From the NCBI GenBank assembly GCA_030068075.1, contig CM057826.1, positions 45,538,558-45,602,557 of the forward strand: a stretch of DNA of 64,000 nt. Reading direction: 5' to 3'. Of the stretch, positions 10,800 through 22,717 are shown piece after piece. Within the stretch, counting starts at the first letter, position 1. Each line of letters starts with the position of its first letter. This DNA comes from Paguma larvata (lineage: Eukaryota; Chordata; Mammalia; Carnivora; Viverridae). The translations under genes and the position numbers were made by a program. The notes beneath the pieces are model-generated. The model did not search any database. It saw nothing but the letters and a program-made list of their open reading frames with translations, and was not told where the DNA came from.

Positions 10800-11488
10800 G
10801 ATGAGTTCTCATTGAATCTATCAAACACTACATCAAGAGAACTCAACTTATACATGTCCCCATGGTATAGAGCAAGGTAGGCACCTCTTCTTTAAAGGTC
10901 CAGGTAGTGAATATTTTGGTTTATAGGACACAGTCTCTGATGTAACTATTCAATTCTGCACCTTGAGATGTGGAGGTATTTTAGGTAAGTTGAGATCTGT
11001 GCAGGGTGGAGTGACAGGGGGCTCTGGCATTCCCACCCAATATAATACACTTGAAAGAGGTCCCTTGCAATTTCCCTCTCAAATCCTGAAATGTAGTGGC
11101 TCATTGTGCTCAGATGGAAGTTTTAGTATACCAACTCAAAGCACCTTCAGTTCTTGAGTGGCATGGATTCCCAGTGGAGAGTCAGTGAGAGGGCACAATG
11201 CCTGCTCTGTCAGGCTGGGGTGCGTTGATAGGAGGAGGCATGCAACCCTGAGGATCTTTAGCAAATAAGAGTCCACATGGGCTCATCCAGCCATAAGGTT
11301 GATGAAATCTTTACCAAGATAAGGGAGACCAGGATGCAAATTACACTAATCAAAGACTCTAACACGAAGCCCAGGTGACTCTAACACCAAGCTCATCACA
11401 GCAAACTGGTAAGTGAGGTATTCTGCCTTGGAGAGAAAAGGAACAGAGGACTTCTTGACCTAATCTTCATTCAGTCATCTAAGGCATT
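10800..11488. other. Unique sequence
   Basis: No repeat recognised. Contains an isolated AGGTAAGT splice-donor lookalike (10983-10990) with no supporting exon evidence. Confidence 0.45.
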
Positions 11489-11642
11489 GTTACTCAAAGC
11501 ATGGTCCATGGACCTGTGGCATCACCTGGGAGCTTGTGAGAAATGTACCACCTCAGGCTTGCCCCACACCTACTGACCTATATAATGCATTTTAACAGGA
11601 TCCCAGATGATTTGTATGCATCTTAAATTTGAGTACTGAATG
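11489..11642 (+). mobile_element. MER5A-like hAT-Charlie fossil
   Basis: TTACTCAAAGCATGGTCC, CATCACCTGGGAGCTTGTG and a GATCCCAGATGATTTG end match the MER5A layout. Non-autonomous DNA transposon, long inactive. Confidence 0.72.
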
Positions 11643-12109
11643 AGGGCACACCGTCAACTCCTACCTCCAGGCACTACCCCAGAGAAATGTGGGGCTGGGT
11701 GATGAGATATAGAATACTATAACCCAGGAATGATCAGAGCCATTACTGGTTAGCTGGAGAAATTATTAACTAAATGTCTAATCTAATTTAAAGCCTAGAC
11801 CATAATATAAAGAATCTCTTCATGCCATGTATCTGTATGTTCTTCCAGGGTTGGTGTGTCAGCAAGAAAGGCAGAGTGTGGTGGGGCACATGCAGGTCAG
11901 GTCATCAGCAGATCAGGGGGGCTGAGCAAGACCTTACACAATACCGATCTTGTGCACATCACTGAATGCCCTGGGGGAGCTTGAGTGAAGGCTGGGTTTG
12001 CTTAGCAACTCCGGGCCATAAGAGCATAGCATGGAAGGAAACTTAATTCTCTCTTTTGGATCCTGAAGGACATTTACAAAAAGAGACCGTGGAAATCAAA
12101 TGGAGGTTC
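11643..12109. other. Unique sequence
   Basis: No feature recognised between MER5A and MIR fossils. Confidence 0.4.
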
Positions 12110-12240
12110 TCACTTGAACAAGATCTAGGTTCCAGTTCTTGATCCACTGTTTACGAGCCCTGTGACTGAAGCACAAGTCACTGAAGCTGTCTCAGCCCCA
12201 GTTTGTGATCTATGTGTGTGGGTAATACAAATCCACATGC
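12110..12240 (+). mobile_element. MIR SINE fragment, plus strand
   Basis: TTCTTGATCCACTGTTTACG, then AAGTCACTGAAGCTGTCTC and CCCCAGTTTGTGATC follow the MIR core order (cannot-be-young tRNA-derived SINE shared by mammals). Confidence 0.6.
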
Positions 12241-12830
12241 CATAGTCCATGATTCTGAAATCAAAAGCTCTTAAAAAATAAAAGGTTTTCAGAACGTATT
12301 TGGTAGCAAACCTGACCTGACATGAACTCATCTAACTGTAAGATGTGACCTGAACCTACATGGAACCAAGGATAGCCTTTATTTATTCCATTAGGTTGTT
12401 TCACATGTTTTGTTGACCTCAAAAAAGTACATGTTCGATGTCCATGTTTCTAAACAAACAAATTTAAATTTTGAAACACTTCCGGCTTGAATGATTTGGA
12501 TAAGTGATTGCAGATTTCAAGCCATTATAGGGATTTAATTTGTGAAGTGTCTCCTTCAATGTGTAGATTAGAATAGATGCCCCAAATAAATTAATTTCCT
12601 TCTCTCTCTTTCTTTGTTCCTAAATAGCTTACTTAAAAAAGAAAGAAAAAAGCCACCATGGTAAAGATGCATAAATAAGGATATTTTAAATTTATACTTT
12701 TAATGTCTTTCTCTAAGGTATGCAGGGCAACCATGATTCTGTTTGATAAAGAACTTAAAACACAGCAAAATGAAACTATGTAAATGAGCTATAAACATAA
12801 AACCAGCCATAACAACATTTATCATGAGTA
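12241..12830. other. Unique sequence
   Basis: Repeat-free as far as I can tell. AT-rich with a TTTCTTTG/CTCTC stretch near 12600. No frame of note. Confidence 0.4.
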
Positions 12831-12831
12831 G

Positions 12832-13090
12832 CATTTTCTGGAAAGGGCAGTAATGAGTGGTAGTTAAGAGCATGAGATTTGGTATCAGCCAACTCCAGGG
12901 TCAAGTCCAGGCTTTGTTTCAGAACATCAGCATGAAATTGCATGTTATTTGGATAACTAGTTTAACTTCACAGAGCCTCAGTTTTCTAAACTACAAAATA
13001 GGTATCAAATCTATACTTCCATCCCAAGTTTATGCCAAGATTAAATGATATGTATATAGAGCCCTAAACACAATGCCTGTCAAATTCCTA
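12832..13090 (+). mobile_element. MIR SINE, plus strand, near full length
   Basis: GTGGTAGTTAAGAGCATGAG, then GAGCCTCAGTTTTCTAAACT and AGATTAAATGATATGTATA follow the MIR 5'-to-3' order, with CACAATGCCTG at the end. Diverged, ancient. Confidence 0.85.
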
Positions 13091-13900
13091 CTTGGTAAGA
13101 GTATTAACTTAATAATTGAAGTAATTATTATTACAGACTAAAGCTACAGTTGACTAGATACTAAATCACCTAGGTTCATTAGATATCAAAAGTCTGAAAA
13201 CTTATTTCAGTTCCACATTTGATTATGCATTCAGTAAAAATATATTTACAGTTAATTTATACATTAATTGGGTTTTAACATTAACAAACAGGTTGTAAGA
13301 GCTGCCTAACATGTTTTGACATGCTAACAGCTACAGGGCATGGTCTCACACTAAATTATAATTTTGTAAATATTTAGTTTGTTAAAAGCTGCAAAATAAT
13401 TACTGTATGAGACTCCTAACTGTTAAATGTTAACCTGAAGATTAATACACAATATAATACACAGAGAATCTAATTGCTACTGTATGTGAAATTTCTACAA
13501 CACCCCCAAAGTTATGATAAGTGCCATTAATTCACTCCATCTGAATTTGGGAAAAATTAAGAAACCATTGACGCACAGTTGATTTTACACATTAGCACAT
13601 TTTAATTAAATCTCTCAGTCTATAATAATATATGTGGGTCTCATTAACTAACTCATCAAGCTTCTAAGTGGACCAAAGAGTAAAATATTTGAACTTAAGC
13701 AAAGCAAAATCATTAAAGAGGAGAATTTGCCAAAACTTGTTTGAGTCTATAAGGAAAACCAGCCTTTTAGTCTATGCTGATTCTTGGCTTTCCGAAATAT
13801 GCATTCTTAGAGAAGCATGAGGGTGTTCATTTCAAAGGTAGTAGGTAAATAATTTAGACAGTTGTTAGCCTACAAGTAGACTGTGATTCACAAGTTCAAA
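13091..13900. other. Repeat-free AT-rich block, candidate conserved noncoding element
   Basis: About 0.8 kb with no recognisable transposon and no simple repeats. It carries several homeodomain-type TAATTA/ATTAATT cores (for example CATTAATTCACTCC, TTTTAATTAAATC). No open frame. Function is inference only. Confidence 0.4.
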
Positions 13901-14820
13901 GAGGTATCAGAGCCATAACTCAGAGGGTAGACTGGGCCAGTTCAAGAGAGCAATTAAAGCCTTCAAAGGAGAAACTGGAGCATCTTAAAGATCTATGTCA
14001 AAGATAAAAGTTTGAAGGAGCAAGTGGATTATTGGCAGCATCTGGGCTAACCATACCTGCTGCTTCTTTTATTCAAATAGTTATTGTGTCTCTAATGTGT
14101 GTGAACTCTGTATTAGCAATGACTATTCAGGAGGTCTGACTACAAGGAATATGAGACCGAGGAGGCAAAGAACACAAGGATTAGCGTCCCCAAAGATCTG
14201 ATCTAGGAGGCCTAGGACTAAATTCAATCATGAGAAGCATAGTCCAGCAGCAGGGAAATAGGCTGAGCCACTTAGCTAAGATCTCACATGTATGCAGATA
14301 GGTATAATAGCAGAGATCAAGGAAGTCAGCATCCCAGCCATGGGGACTGGGGGGTTGACAGGCAGGGCAATTTGGCAAGGCATTACAATTGTGAACTTGA
14401 TTATTTGGACCCCACAGGGTCATTTTACTTGTGAAAAAGTCCATAAACATAAATATCCCACGATGAAACTCATGTCATAATCTAGCAATGGTGTTAAAGA
14501 GCCTTTCCTGTGTTTATAAGTGTTTTATAGGTAGGGGAAGGTATGTGGCATCAGAGGACATGACACATCTTCTACTTCCTGCCAAACAGACCTGACAGTG
14601 GGGTCGGAGACATCTCTTCCTTTTCTCCAGTCACTGGTCAAGATCCAATATCCACAAGACTTTCTAGCTGATCTCACACATGCCCTTCCCTCCAATGTTC
14701 TTATTAGCTTGCAAAGAATGTCATAGTTTCCAAAATGTTAAAAACATGATTCTAATATATATAAACATAGAATTAACATATACTAAAGGCATTATCTAAC
14801 TCATTAATGACAGGACAAGC
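13901..14820. other. Unique sequence
   Basis: No definite family. A stretch near 14070-14150 (TTCAAATAGTTATTGTGTC) could be a worn reversed L2 end. Open frames at 14181-14480 on both strands have no recognisable content. Confidence 0.4.
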
Positions 14821-14821
14821 A

Positions 14822-15275
14822 AGATGGTTGCTTTGGGTTGTTTCCACCAAAATGATATGTTGGAGTCCAAATGCTGAGTACTTCAGGATGTGAACTTCCT
14901 GGGAAACGGAGTCATTGCAGATGTAATGCGTTAAAGTGAGACCATTCTTGACTAGAGTGAGCCCTTAATGCATGGTGACTGACGTCCTTAGAAGAAGACA
15001 ATCTGAGGGCACAGGCAGATGCCAAGTGACAGTAGAGGCAGAGATTGGAGTAATACAGCTCAAGCCAAGAACACCAAAGACTGCTGTGCAACCCCCAGAA
15101 GCCAACAAGACGCAAGGAAGGCCGCCCTCAGGGTTCAGGGGGAGCATGGCTCTGCCTACACCTTGATTTGAGATGATGAGACGTGATTTTGGACTCCAGA
15201 CCATGACAAAATAAAGTTGTGCTGTGTTAGGTCACCAAAGTTGTAGTAATTTGTTATGGCAGATCCAGGAAACTA
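14822..15275 (+). mobile_element. MLT1 (ERVL-MaLR) solo LTR, plus strand
   Basis: Reads in MLT1 order: CCACCAAAATGATATGTTGG, GGACTTC-type block near GTGACTGACGTCCTTAG, CACCTTGATTTGAGATG, and the 3' end GTAATTTGTTATGGCAG. No internal MaLR sequence next to it, so a solo LTR. Ancient. Confidence 0.82.
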
Positions 15276-16214
15276 TCCACTGGGTAAAGCTGGCTCAAAT
15301 AGCATTCAAGAAATTGGGCATTTACTGTCATTTTCGGGGAAAAAAATCTTGCAATAACATTGTTAAAGACATAAAACCGGTTTATATCCTAGACGGCAGC
15401 CAAATCATTAACTTGGAGTAGAGAAACTACCTCTCCTGGACAGACGTCTACAAGTCATCATGTAACAGCACGAAGCCTGAGTTTTTAATCAAATGTGCAT
15501 GGTAAGTCAAACAAAAGTACATTCCCTTAGATAGTTCTACGCACGGGTAGCCCATTAAATAATGCTCCAATCTGACCGGATTATTCCCCACTTCCAGGCC
15601 TTTTGCATGATCTCCAAGATATGTATCATTTTTTTTTTTTTTTGACAAGGTCCTTATTCACATGTCTGCCCACTTGAATTTGTTGTTTTACTAGCTTGCT
15701 TCCCTGGCCATGCCCCAGCTACGTGGGGGGACTGTTTGCAGATGAAGTTTTTCATCCTGTCCACTACTTCTAGAATTCTATTCTTGTCCCAGTTCTGATA
15801 ATAATCAAGCTCCTCCCATTTTAATACACCAGCACTTAAATGAGTTTGTTCCACTAAGCCAGACTAGAGGCTTAGTGAGAGGTGGCTCACTTCAGTAGAA
15901 AACAAACAAGTTCCTCTGACAAAATCTCAAAGAAGGTTCAGACAACTTTAATACGAAAACTTAACTCCTTTGTTCTTTGATGTATGAGAAACGAGAAATG
16001 AAATATTTTTCCTCACCTCCTAGAAGGGTTTGAAGATTAAGCCCACCCTGCTTTCTAAAAGGAGAGAGATCCTACCTCCCAAGAATTTGGACTCAGGTTT
16101 AATCAGCCAGAAAGTTTGTTGTGAAAGAAGAAGAAACTGGGGTGGGGTATAATGAACCTATGGACCACCACCTAGCTCCCCAGCCCAACCTCAGCTTCCA
16201 TCACAGGGAAGCCC
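15276..16214. other. Unique sequence with a poly-T run
   Basis: No repeat family recognised. A 14-base T run lies near 15630-15643. Some minus-strand frames are open but unremarkable. Confidence 0.4.
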
Positions 16215-16345
16215 CGGGCCCCGCCAAAGTGCCTCCTCTCTCTTGCCTCCGTGCTGTGCATATGCTGCTCCCTCAGTTTGGAACCCTTTTCTCCCTCCCC
16301 TTCAAGACTCTGGCCCCTCTTCTCAGAAGGATTGCCAAGAGAACT
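16215..16345 (+). mobile_element. LINE-2 3' fragment, plus strand
   Basis: GTGCATATGCTGCTCCCTC, TTTGGAACCCTTTTCTCC and CCTTCAAGACTCTGGCCCC follow the L2 3' region (the usual CTTTGCATATGCTGTTCCCT block). This explains part of the 118-codon open frame at 16121-16477. Confidence 0.65.
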
Positions 16346-17394
16346 TCCCAAGCAGAATGGAGCTGGTGGGACAGAACTGAAGCAGGGTCTGGAGGTCTCC
16401 TGCCCTGCCAAGGGTCAACACTGCAGGGGAGAGCAGGGGATCCTGGGAAAGAGATTGGGCAGTGGAAGGGGCACTAGAAGGGGTGGGTTCTTACACTAGA
16501 GGCTATTGATTAACTATTTCAATAGATCTAAAAATGTACAGCTGGATGCACATGCACCTGCAAAGTATCAGCCCTGAAAGAAAGAAAGGTTGAATGGAAA
16601 GAGGAAAATAAAAATGACTTTGGTGAAACTAAGAAGGGAAAAAGCACAGCCTTCCTGGCTCCCTCCAGGATAGCCAAGAATCCAAGAAGGTATTGGAGCC
16701 CTTGACTCTTGCGGGGAGGGAGTCAGAGCTCCCCCCAATCTACATCGTTCTGGTGGTTGGACAGTGCAAGTTGGAGAACACCTCAGTGGAAGAATGTTAA
16801 ATGAGACCCTAGTACAGATTTCCATGTTAAAACTTAAAGTAAAATAGAATCCTTTCATTTATCATCCCCTCCCCCCATCAGGTGCTGCAACACAAACTGA
16901 AGGGTGAAAACCTAGGAATTCGTGCTTATATTTTATCTCGGGGTGGTGGAAGTTAGGGAGAATGATTTCTCTTTTCTAGTGTCAAGTGAACAGAACCAAA
17001 TTTTTTCTGGCTCTCAGCTATGGTAAATGATTAGATACATGGCCTGGCTCAGTAAAGTGGTGCAGTTTCATTTCCTGAAAGGAAGAGACGTTTAAATCCA
17101 CCAGACAACTCATTTGTAACAAGCTTGCAAGTGCCTGTGAGAATGCAGTAACTATTGGCCCTGCTGGAACAAGTCGGTGAATGAAAGACAGGCTTTTGAC
17201 CTCCAATGAAAAAAAAATTAAAGGGATTTGTCACTTTGATTTTGGTTCTGAATTCAAAATCAATGTCAAGATAGAAAATGCCATAATGCACAGAAATGCT
17301 GCCAGTGACCTTCTGTAGAAAGTGGGGTGAAATATTAGCAGTCACTGGATGAACTTGGGTCCTATACACAATCAATAGGGATCCCTCATTCCAA
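16346..17394. other. Unique sequence
   Basis: GC-richer around 16380-16480, then ordinary. Overlapping open frames on both strands (to 126 codons at 17049-17429 minus) partly read through the CAA repeat and show no domain. Confidence 0.4.
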
Positions 17395-17426
17395 CAACAA
17401 CAACAACGACGACAACGACGACAACA
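17393..17426. repeat. (CAA)n with CGA interruptions
   Basis: CAACAACAACAACAACGACG-type trinucleotide run of about 34 bp. Confidence 0.85.
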
Positions 17427-17434
17427 CAATGACT

Positions 17435-17685
17435 ACAACATAGCAGCTCACATTGATTGAGTGTACACTCTATGCTAGAGATGTGCTAAGAGATAAATCT
17501 GCCCTCTCTCAAACTGATCTTCACAACAGCCACCCAAAGTACTTCTCATTCCTACACTGGTTTACAGAGGATGAAAGTGCAGCTATGAGAGGTTTGCCAT
17601 CAATGAATGGAGAAGCTGGAATTCAAACCTAGGCCCATCTGACACTAGAGCCCATGACCATAAACACTATGGTGCCATCACATCA
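17435..17685 (-). mobile_element. MIR SINE, minus strand
   Basis: Reversed MIR: ACTGGTTTACAGAGGATGAA, then GCTGGAATTCAAACCTAGG and CATAAACACTATGGTGCC. The order fits MIR read backwards. The left part could include related sequence. Confidence 0.75.
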
Positions 17686-17710
17686 CTTAATATCCCAGAA
17701 AATAAAAATG

Positions 17711-17884
17711 GGGCGCCTAGGTGGCTCAGTCAGTTAAGTGTACAACTCTTGATTTCAGCTCAGGTCATGATCTCATGGTTCGTGGTTTCTAGCCCCACGT
17801 CAGGCTCCAGCGCAGAGCCTGCTTGGAGGCTTTCCTTTTCTCTCCTTCTCTCTCTGCCCCTCCCGTGCTTGCACGCTCACGCTC
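17711..17884 (+). mobile_element. Carnivore SINE, plus strand
   Basis: GGCGCCTAGGTGGCTCAGTC head and CAGGTCATGATCTCATGG body. The GACAGCTC box is partly lost (CAGGCTCCAGCGCAGAGCC). Duplication AAAATAAAAATGG at about 17697-17710 and AAAATAAATATGG after the tail. Confidence 0.9.
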
Positions 17885-18862
17885 AAAATAAATATGGGAG
17901 GAGGGGCACCCAATAATGCATCTTGGACTCTGAGCCCACCAGACTATGTGAACCAGAGAAGCTGCCCCTGGGCATTAAAAAAACAAACAAAAAACAACAA
18001 CTACAAAAACAATAGCAACCAGAAAAAAATGGAAGCCTGTTTTTGAAAGCTACCTAACTTTTATTTTAGTGTGATTTGATTTCCTTCCTTGATATCTTTC
18101 TTAATTCTGTTAGAATACCTTCCATGAAATACAGACTAGGCTGAAACTGCCCTAATGCAAGCTAGAAAGCAAGATCAATCAGAAGGCCATTAGAAGAAGA
18201 ATGAAGGGCAAGTGGCTGAGCACAGCCAGTGCCAAGAGAATATCAGGATCCTTCTCAAGTGCTTCAGATGTCTTCAGTGTCAGTTGCTTCCTGAAATGCT
18301 GTAACTCTGGAGTCGATTTCCCATTATCCACCTGTGAATTCCCTACTCTGCAGATTTATCTTGAGGTCTTTGACGCCTTATGCCTTAAGTGTCTCCAGCC
18401 TCCACATGACTGACTTTGGAGCTGTGGCTCCCACCTGGCAGTGAGGGCTCACCCCTGGATTGGAATGCCAGCCAGCTGGGCTGTGGTTCCTTCCCTAACA
18501 CCCCAGTTATCCCCCAGCTGCAAACAATGGCCTTTCTTATATCTCTGTGTAGGTGACTGCTGCAAGTGCATCCGGAAGGGAAAGTAGGAATGGGCACAAT
18601 CTGGGAAACGGGGATTAATTCAATTTGGCTGGAGCCAAGAATGTATGTATTTCCGTGTAAGAGGCGGGCTCACTCTCTCAGCTTACAGAGCATTTGTATT
18701 ACATAAAAATGGTTTAAAATCCTCTGAAAAGGTAGCATGACGGAAAAGTATAAAAGAAGATCAGACATCAAACTTTGCTTTGCATAAATGTTGTTATCTG
18801 CCTTTCCTATTAAGGACGTCATGGAGGACTTGAAGGAGCTTGACCTTTCTACTGAAGCTGAT
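17885..18862. other. Unique sequence
   Basis: An A-rich CAAA stretch at about 17978-18015 may be a worn SINE tail. The rest (18180-18660) is GC-balanced and unique. No exon-like signal accepted. Confidence 0.4.
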
Positions 18863-18864
18863 TT

Positions 18865-19005
18865 GGGCATCAGTTGCGGATCCATCACTCACTGGCTGGG
18901 TGAACTTAGGCAAATTACTACTTCTTTCTGCCACTGTCTTAGTGTGCAACAGGGACAGTGATAGTACTGATCTTATGATTGTTGTGATTATACAATCACC
19001 TCATA
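18865..19005 (+). mobile_element. MIR SINE fragment, plus strand
   Basis: ACTCACTGGCTGGGTGAAC, TTAGGCAAATTACTACTTC and GGGACAGTGATAGTACTGA match MIR core order. Confidence 0.75.
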
Positions 19006-19124
19006 TAAGACTAGGAAAACACTAATTGTTGAGTTAATTGAGGGGTTCATTGTTATCATGATTATTAATAGCAGTAATATTACCAGGGGATTACTAGTAG
19101 TCGAAGTGGTTTTAGTGGTGGTGT

Positions 19125-19154
19125 TAGTAGTAGTAGTAGTAGTAGTAGTAGTAG
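19125..19154. repeat. (AGT)n microsatellite
   Basis: Nine to ten AGT units, preceded by looser TTAGTGGTGG text. Confidence 0.9.
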
Positions 19155-19159
19155 AAGTA

Positions 19160-20180
19160 TTAACAGGGTAGCAGGAGTGCCGTTATAGAAAGGAGCAGCT
19201 TACAAGTGTTGGATACATTTTGAATGAGAGTTACCCCCAAAAAACAAATATTATGTTTAAGAACTACACATATTTGTGTATTTTTAAAATATGCTTTGCC
19301 TCTAGCTATGAATATCAAATTCCATCTCACCCTGAAATAAGTACTGGCATAACTAATTAAGATGCTTTCCATTATTCTTTGAAGATACTAATTCAAGAGA
19401 CTTGCTTAATCTTCCTCTTTCTTAATCTATTTAAGCATGCAAAACATAAATGGACTTCCCTGAGACCCTAATAACATGAAGTAGAAGATAAGGCCACTTG
19501 CTTTCAAATTAAAACAAAATCTATGTTTCTATCTTTGTTCCTAATATAGTGACTAACGGAGCCCTAACACTTTGATCTTCCACTTGAAAAATATCAAAAC
19601 ATCTTTACTATGCAAATCAAGGCACGAGCTTGTGGGGTCTTCTGCAGCAGGTCTTCCCTCCTTATAATAGTAATTGGAAAATCTATGGGCCCTGAGGATC
19701 ATTATTTTAAAAATAACTCTACCTCTAACAAAAATCCACTAGCTTATCCTTAGTCGCATTCCAAAATTAAATGTAGATATTAAATAGTATTGATCTAAAT
19801 TCAAAAGCTGCTTTGATCACCTCTGTATCAATCCCACTGTCTTGGAATGAGAATTGGTGGAAATCATTAAGTCATTTATTTTGTCAAAAATCTTGGCAAT
19901 GTGCCCAGATGTATCAAACACTGTACAAGGCTACTTTTAGTCTCCATTTCTACTGGGTAACTGACTTCCCATAAGCCCTTCAGCCAGCCTCTGCGCAGGT
20001 CAGATAGTTCTGGGGAGGAGGGAAAGGGAACTTGAAAATACACATCATCAGCACTGATGATACGGACCTTTTAAGATGGAGGGGAGGTGGGTGGTGGGCA
20101 TCACATTTCCTTCCGAGTGATGTGATGACCTCCAAAGCCCTTGTTCACACTCCCTGGGGTTTTCAACACATTCTTCTTCC
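19160..20180. other. Mostly unique block, candidate conserved noncoding element at 19370-19960
   Basis: No transposon recognised. Includes an octamer core ATGCAAAT at 19610-19617 and TTTAAAAATAACTC-type AT-rich text. No frame of note. Regulatory role is speculation. Confidence 0.4.
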
Positions 20181-20700
20181 TTTCTTCATTCAGCAAACCC
20201 TCAGGTAGCTTTTATCTTGTGCCGGGTATGCTACGAGCTGCTGGATGTCAGCAATAAACCCACACAGAAGAAAGCCCTGTAGAGCTTATAGGCTACTGGG
20301 GGAGATAGGAAGTAAATCATCGATTGTGGAAATGAATACGCAAGTGTATATATCATGATACCTACTGCCTAGAGGAAAATAATAATAGAGTGCTGTGAAA
20401 GGGAGGAACGGGAAAACTGATTAGAGGAGAGGAAATGACATTTAAGCTAACTTATGAGATAAATGGGATTTGACCAGGAAGGAAAAGCATTCCAGGCAGA
20501 AGGAACCTGTATGGCAAAAGATTGGAAGTCAGGAGAGGGTAGCTTAAGTGATTCCACAGGGTGATATCACCCCATGATTTCAGTGTTTGGGTGCAGACTT
20601 GTCTGTTGGACTTTCTTTGTCATGGCAAAGACGGTGGAGTTTATACTAAGTGCAGTGGAATGATTTTAACCAGGCAGGTAACATAAGTGAAATAGACATA
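20180..20700 (-). mobile_element. LINE-2 3' region, minus strand
   Basis: Reversed L2 order: TTCATTCAGCAAACCCTCAG, AGAGCTTATAGGCTACTGG, AAAAGCATTCCAGGCAGAAG, AACCTGTATGGCAAAAG. About 0.5 kb, ancient. Confidence 0.8.
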
Positions 20701-20799
20701 ATTAAAATATAATGAAAGTGTACAAGAGTGTCCCATTTGTTTTCTTTTTGTTTTCCTGGAGAATCTCTAGGATTCAGATTTTCCTCTTGCTTAGGGTGG

Positions 20800-20990
20800 T
20801 CTAAGGCCGTTTTTAATCAAGAGCAGCTCCCTACATCTCCTGCAGAATCAGCCAAGGGGGTTGTTAAAAATGCAGAACCTCACTGCAGCCCTACTGAATC
20901 AGAATCTTTGGGTACACGTCTAGGAATCTGCTTCTTCAAGTATCATTCTTATTCCAGTGTCCCGTGCACTGGCATGGGCCCAGCAGGTGC
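20800..20990 (+). mobile_element. MER5A-like hAT-Charlie fossil, partial
   Basis: GTTGTTAAAAATGCAGAACC, CTACTGAATCAGAATCTTTG and GGAATCTGCTTCTTCAAG match the MER5A middle. Ends not clear. Confidence 0.6.
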
Positions 20991-21188
20991 ACCACAGGGC
21001 AGGCGGAGCAGAGTTAATGGGAAACAGGCCATATTGAGGGCAGGCTAGCATCACAGGGATGACATGGCAGAGATCAGACAAGTACTAGAAGACGGGCCTG
21101 AATGAGAGAGATGTGTCTCTCCACAGTGAGCATGGAAGGAGCACAGGGCATTTCATCCGCAAAACACAACCTCTATCTAGGAGACCTA
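20991..21188. other. Unique sequence
   Basis: Short GC-balanced interval. Nothing recognised. Confidence 0.4.
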
Positions 21189-21189
21189 T

Positions 21190-21588
21190 CTGTATTAGTT
21201 TGCTAGGGCAGCAATAATGAAGTGCTACAGGTGGCTTGAAGAACAGAAAATTACTTTCTCACAGTTCTAGAGATTAGAAATCCAAGATCAAGGTGTTCAA
21301 AGGGTTGGCCTCTCCTGAGGCCCCTCTCCTTGGCTCATAGATGCCACCTTCTCCCTTGCCCTCACATGGTCTTCTCTTCATGTGTGCCTGTGTCCCTATC
21401 TCTTCTTCTAATAAAGGCACCACTGATACTGGATTAGGATCCAACCTAATTCTCCCCATTTTAACTAAATTAGCTCTTTGAAGACTGTATCTGTGAAGAT
21501 ACAGTCACATTCTTTAGTACTGGGGTTAGGATTTCAACAGAGGAATGTGGGATGGGGTCAGAGAGGCATAATTTTGCCCACAATATCA
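21190..21588 (-). mobile_element. MLT1 (ERVL-MaLR) solo LTR, minus strand
   Basis: Reversed MLT1: GTATTAGTTTGCTAGGGCAG, TTCTCACAGTTCTAGAGATT, CACATGGTCTTCTCTTCATG, GATACAGTCACATTC, and the reversed 5' end AATTTTGCCCACAATATC. Nearly complete. Confidence 0.88.
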
Positions 21589-22715
21589 TCTTACCCTTCT
21601 TTCACTTCATGGCAAATTTAGACCCCATACAGCAAGAGGATCTTTCTCCGTCTCTCTCAGTTTGGGGTCTCAGTGTCAGGAAAACCAGTCATATCTTCTC
21701 ACTTAACATAGTCTCCTCACAAGTACAGAGCTGTAAAGAGTCTGCCAGGCTGCCTGAAGGTATTTTTGGCCAATACCTTCCTCCTCAGTGGATCCTCGGG
21801 GTCACCCATGAGGACGGAGCTCTGCCTGAGTCTCTATCCTCATGTACATGCCTGCATTTGGTTCTATTTTTATTCAGAGAAATCAGTTGCTTCTGCTATT
21901 TCTGTACTAATAATCATCTACTCCTCAACTTAATACATTGCACTTAAAAATGTAATTGCTGGCCCAAACAATATGTTTATATAATAGGAAAATAATATGC
22001 AGCTGAAGCAAATTAAATGTTCAATAATACCTCTTACAGAACATAAGTATTTGGAAATTGGATTGTTAATTACCAAGAATATTGTTTAAATGGAAAACAT
22101 TAGGAGTTCAAAATTGAGAATATGAGGTAAAGATACACTGTTCAGATCCCACGTTGCTCTCAACAATGTGAAAGTAAAATGTAATTATAACATTTTTCAA
22201 TGAGTTGATGGATTATAAAACACATCTTTCTAACTAAAAATAAAACTTTAATGAATCATTGACAAGATTTTGAAATTCAGCCTGGTCCTCCTGTAAAACA
22301 AATTAGTCTCTATTTCTTGACTTAAAAAGTAGTGACAGAAACCTTTCTCCCTGTTCAAGTGCATTTCATTTTCAAGATTCTGTTTTCCAATCTTAAAATA
22401 ATTTATTTAAACAGCTGTTTCAGATGTTTTATTCCAAATGGCCTTCTCCACCTGCCACACATAACCATTGATATACATCAGCTCCCACTCTGTGTCACTG
22501 GCATCCAGAAACAAGATGATGAGAAGAAAATTATGTCAAATACCAACCAAGTAGTAGACCCTACAGTTTGCCCAACACAGCCCTCTCCTGTTTTATTATT
22601 CTACATGGCATCTTAATCAGAGGCATCATTTGGAGGTTCCAGTGAAAGACAACAAGCTCCAAATGTTTGGATGGGAAGTAGCACTAGCTAGATCCTGAGT
22701 CATCATCTGCGATCC
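21589..22715. other. Unique block, candidate conserved noncoding element at 21950-22450
   Basis: 21589-21950 is ordinary unique sequence with a 131-codon open frame (21552-21947) partly reading through the LTR. From 21950 the DNA is AT-rich and repeat-free with GGATTGTTAATTACC and ATAATTTATTTAAACAGC motifs. Confidence 0.4.
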
Positions 22716-22717
22716 AG

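Noticed and set aside
10983..10990. AGGTAAGT splice-donor match
   Set aside because: Isolated; no coding exon, acceptor or conservation evidence can be shown.
16121..16477. 118-codon open frame, plus strand
   Set aside because: Partly L2 fossil text; two other overlapping open frames in other frames; no recognisable domain.
17049..17429. 126-codon minus frame
   Set aside because: Starts in a CAA repeat (Cys/Arg run) and shows no domain.
21552..21947. 131-codon plus frame beside an MLT1 LTR
   Set aside because: Begins inside the LTR, with no recognisable domain or splice context.
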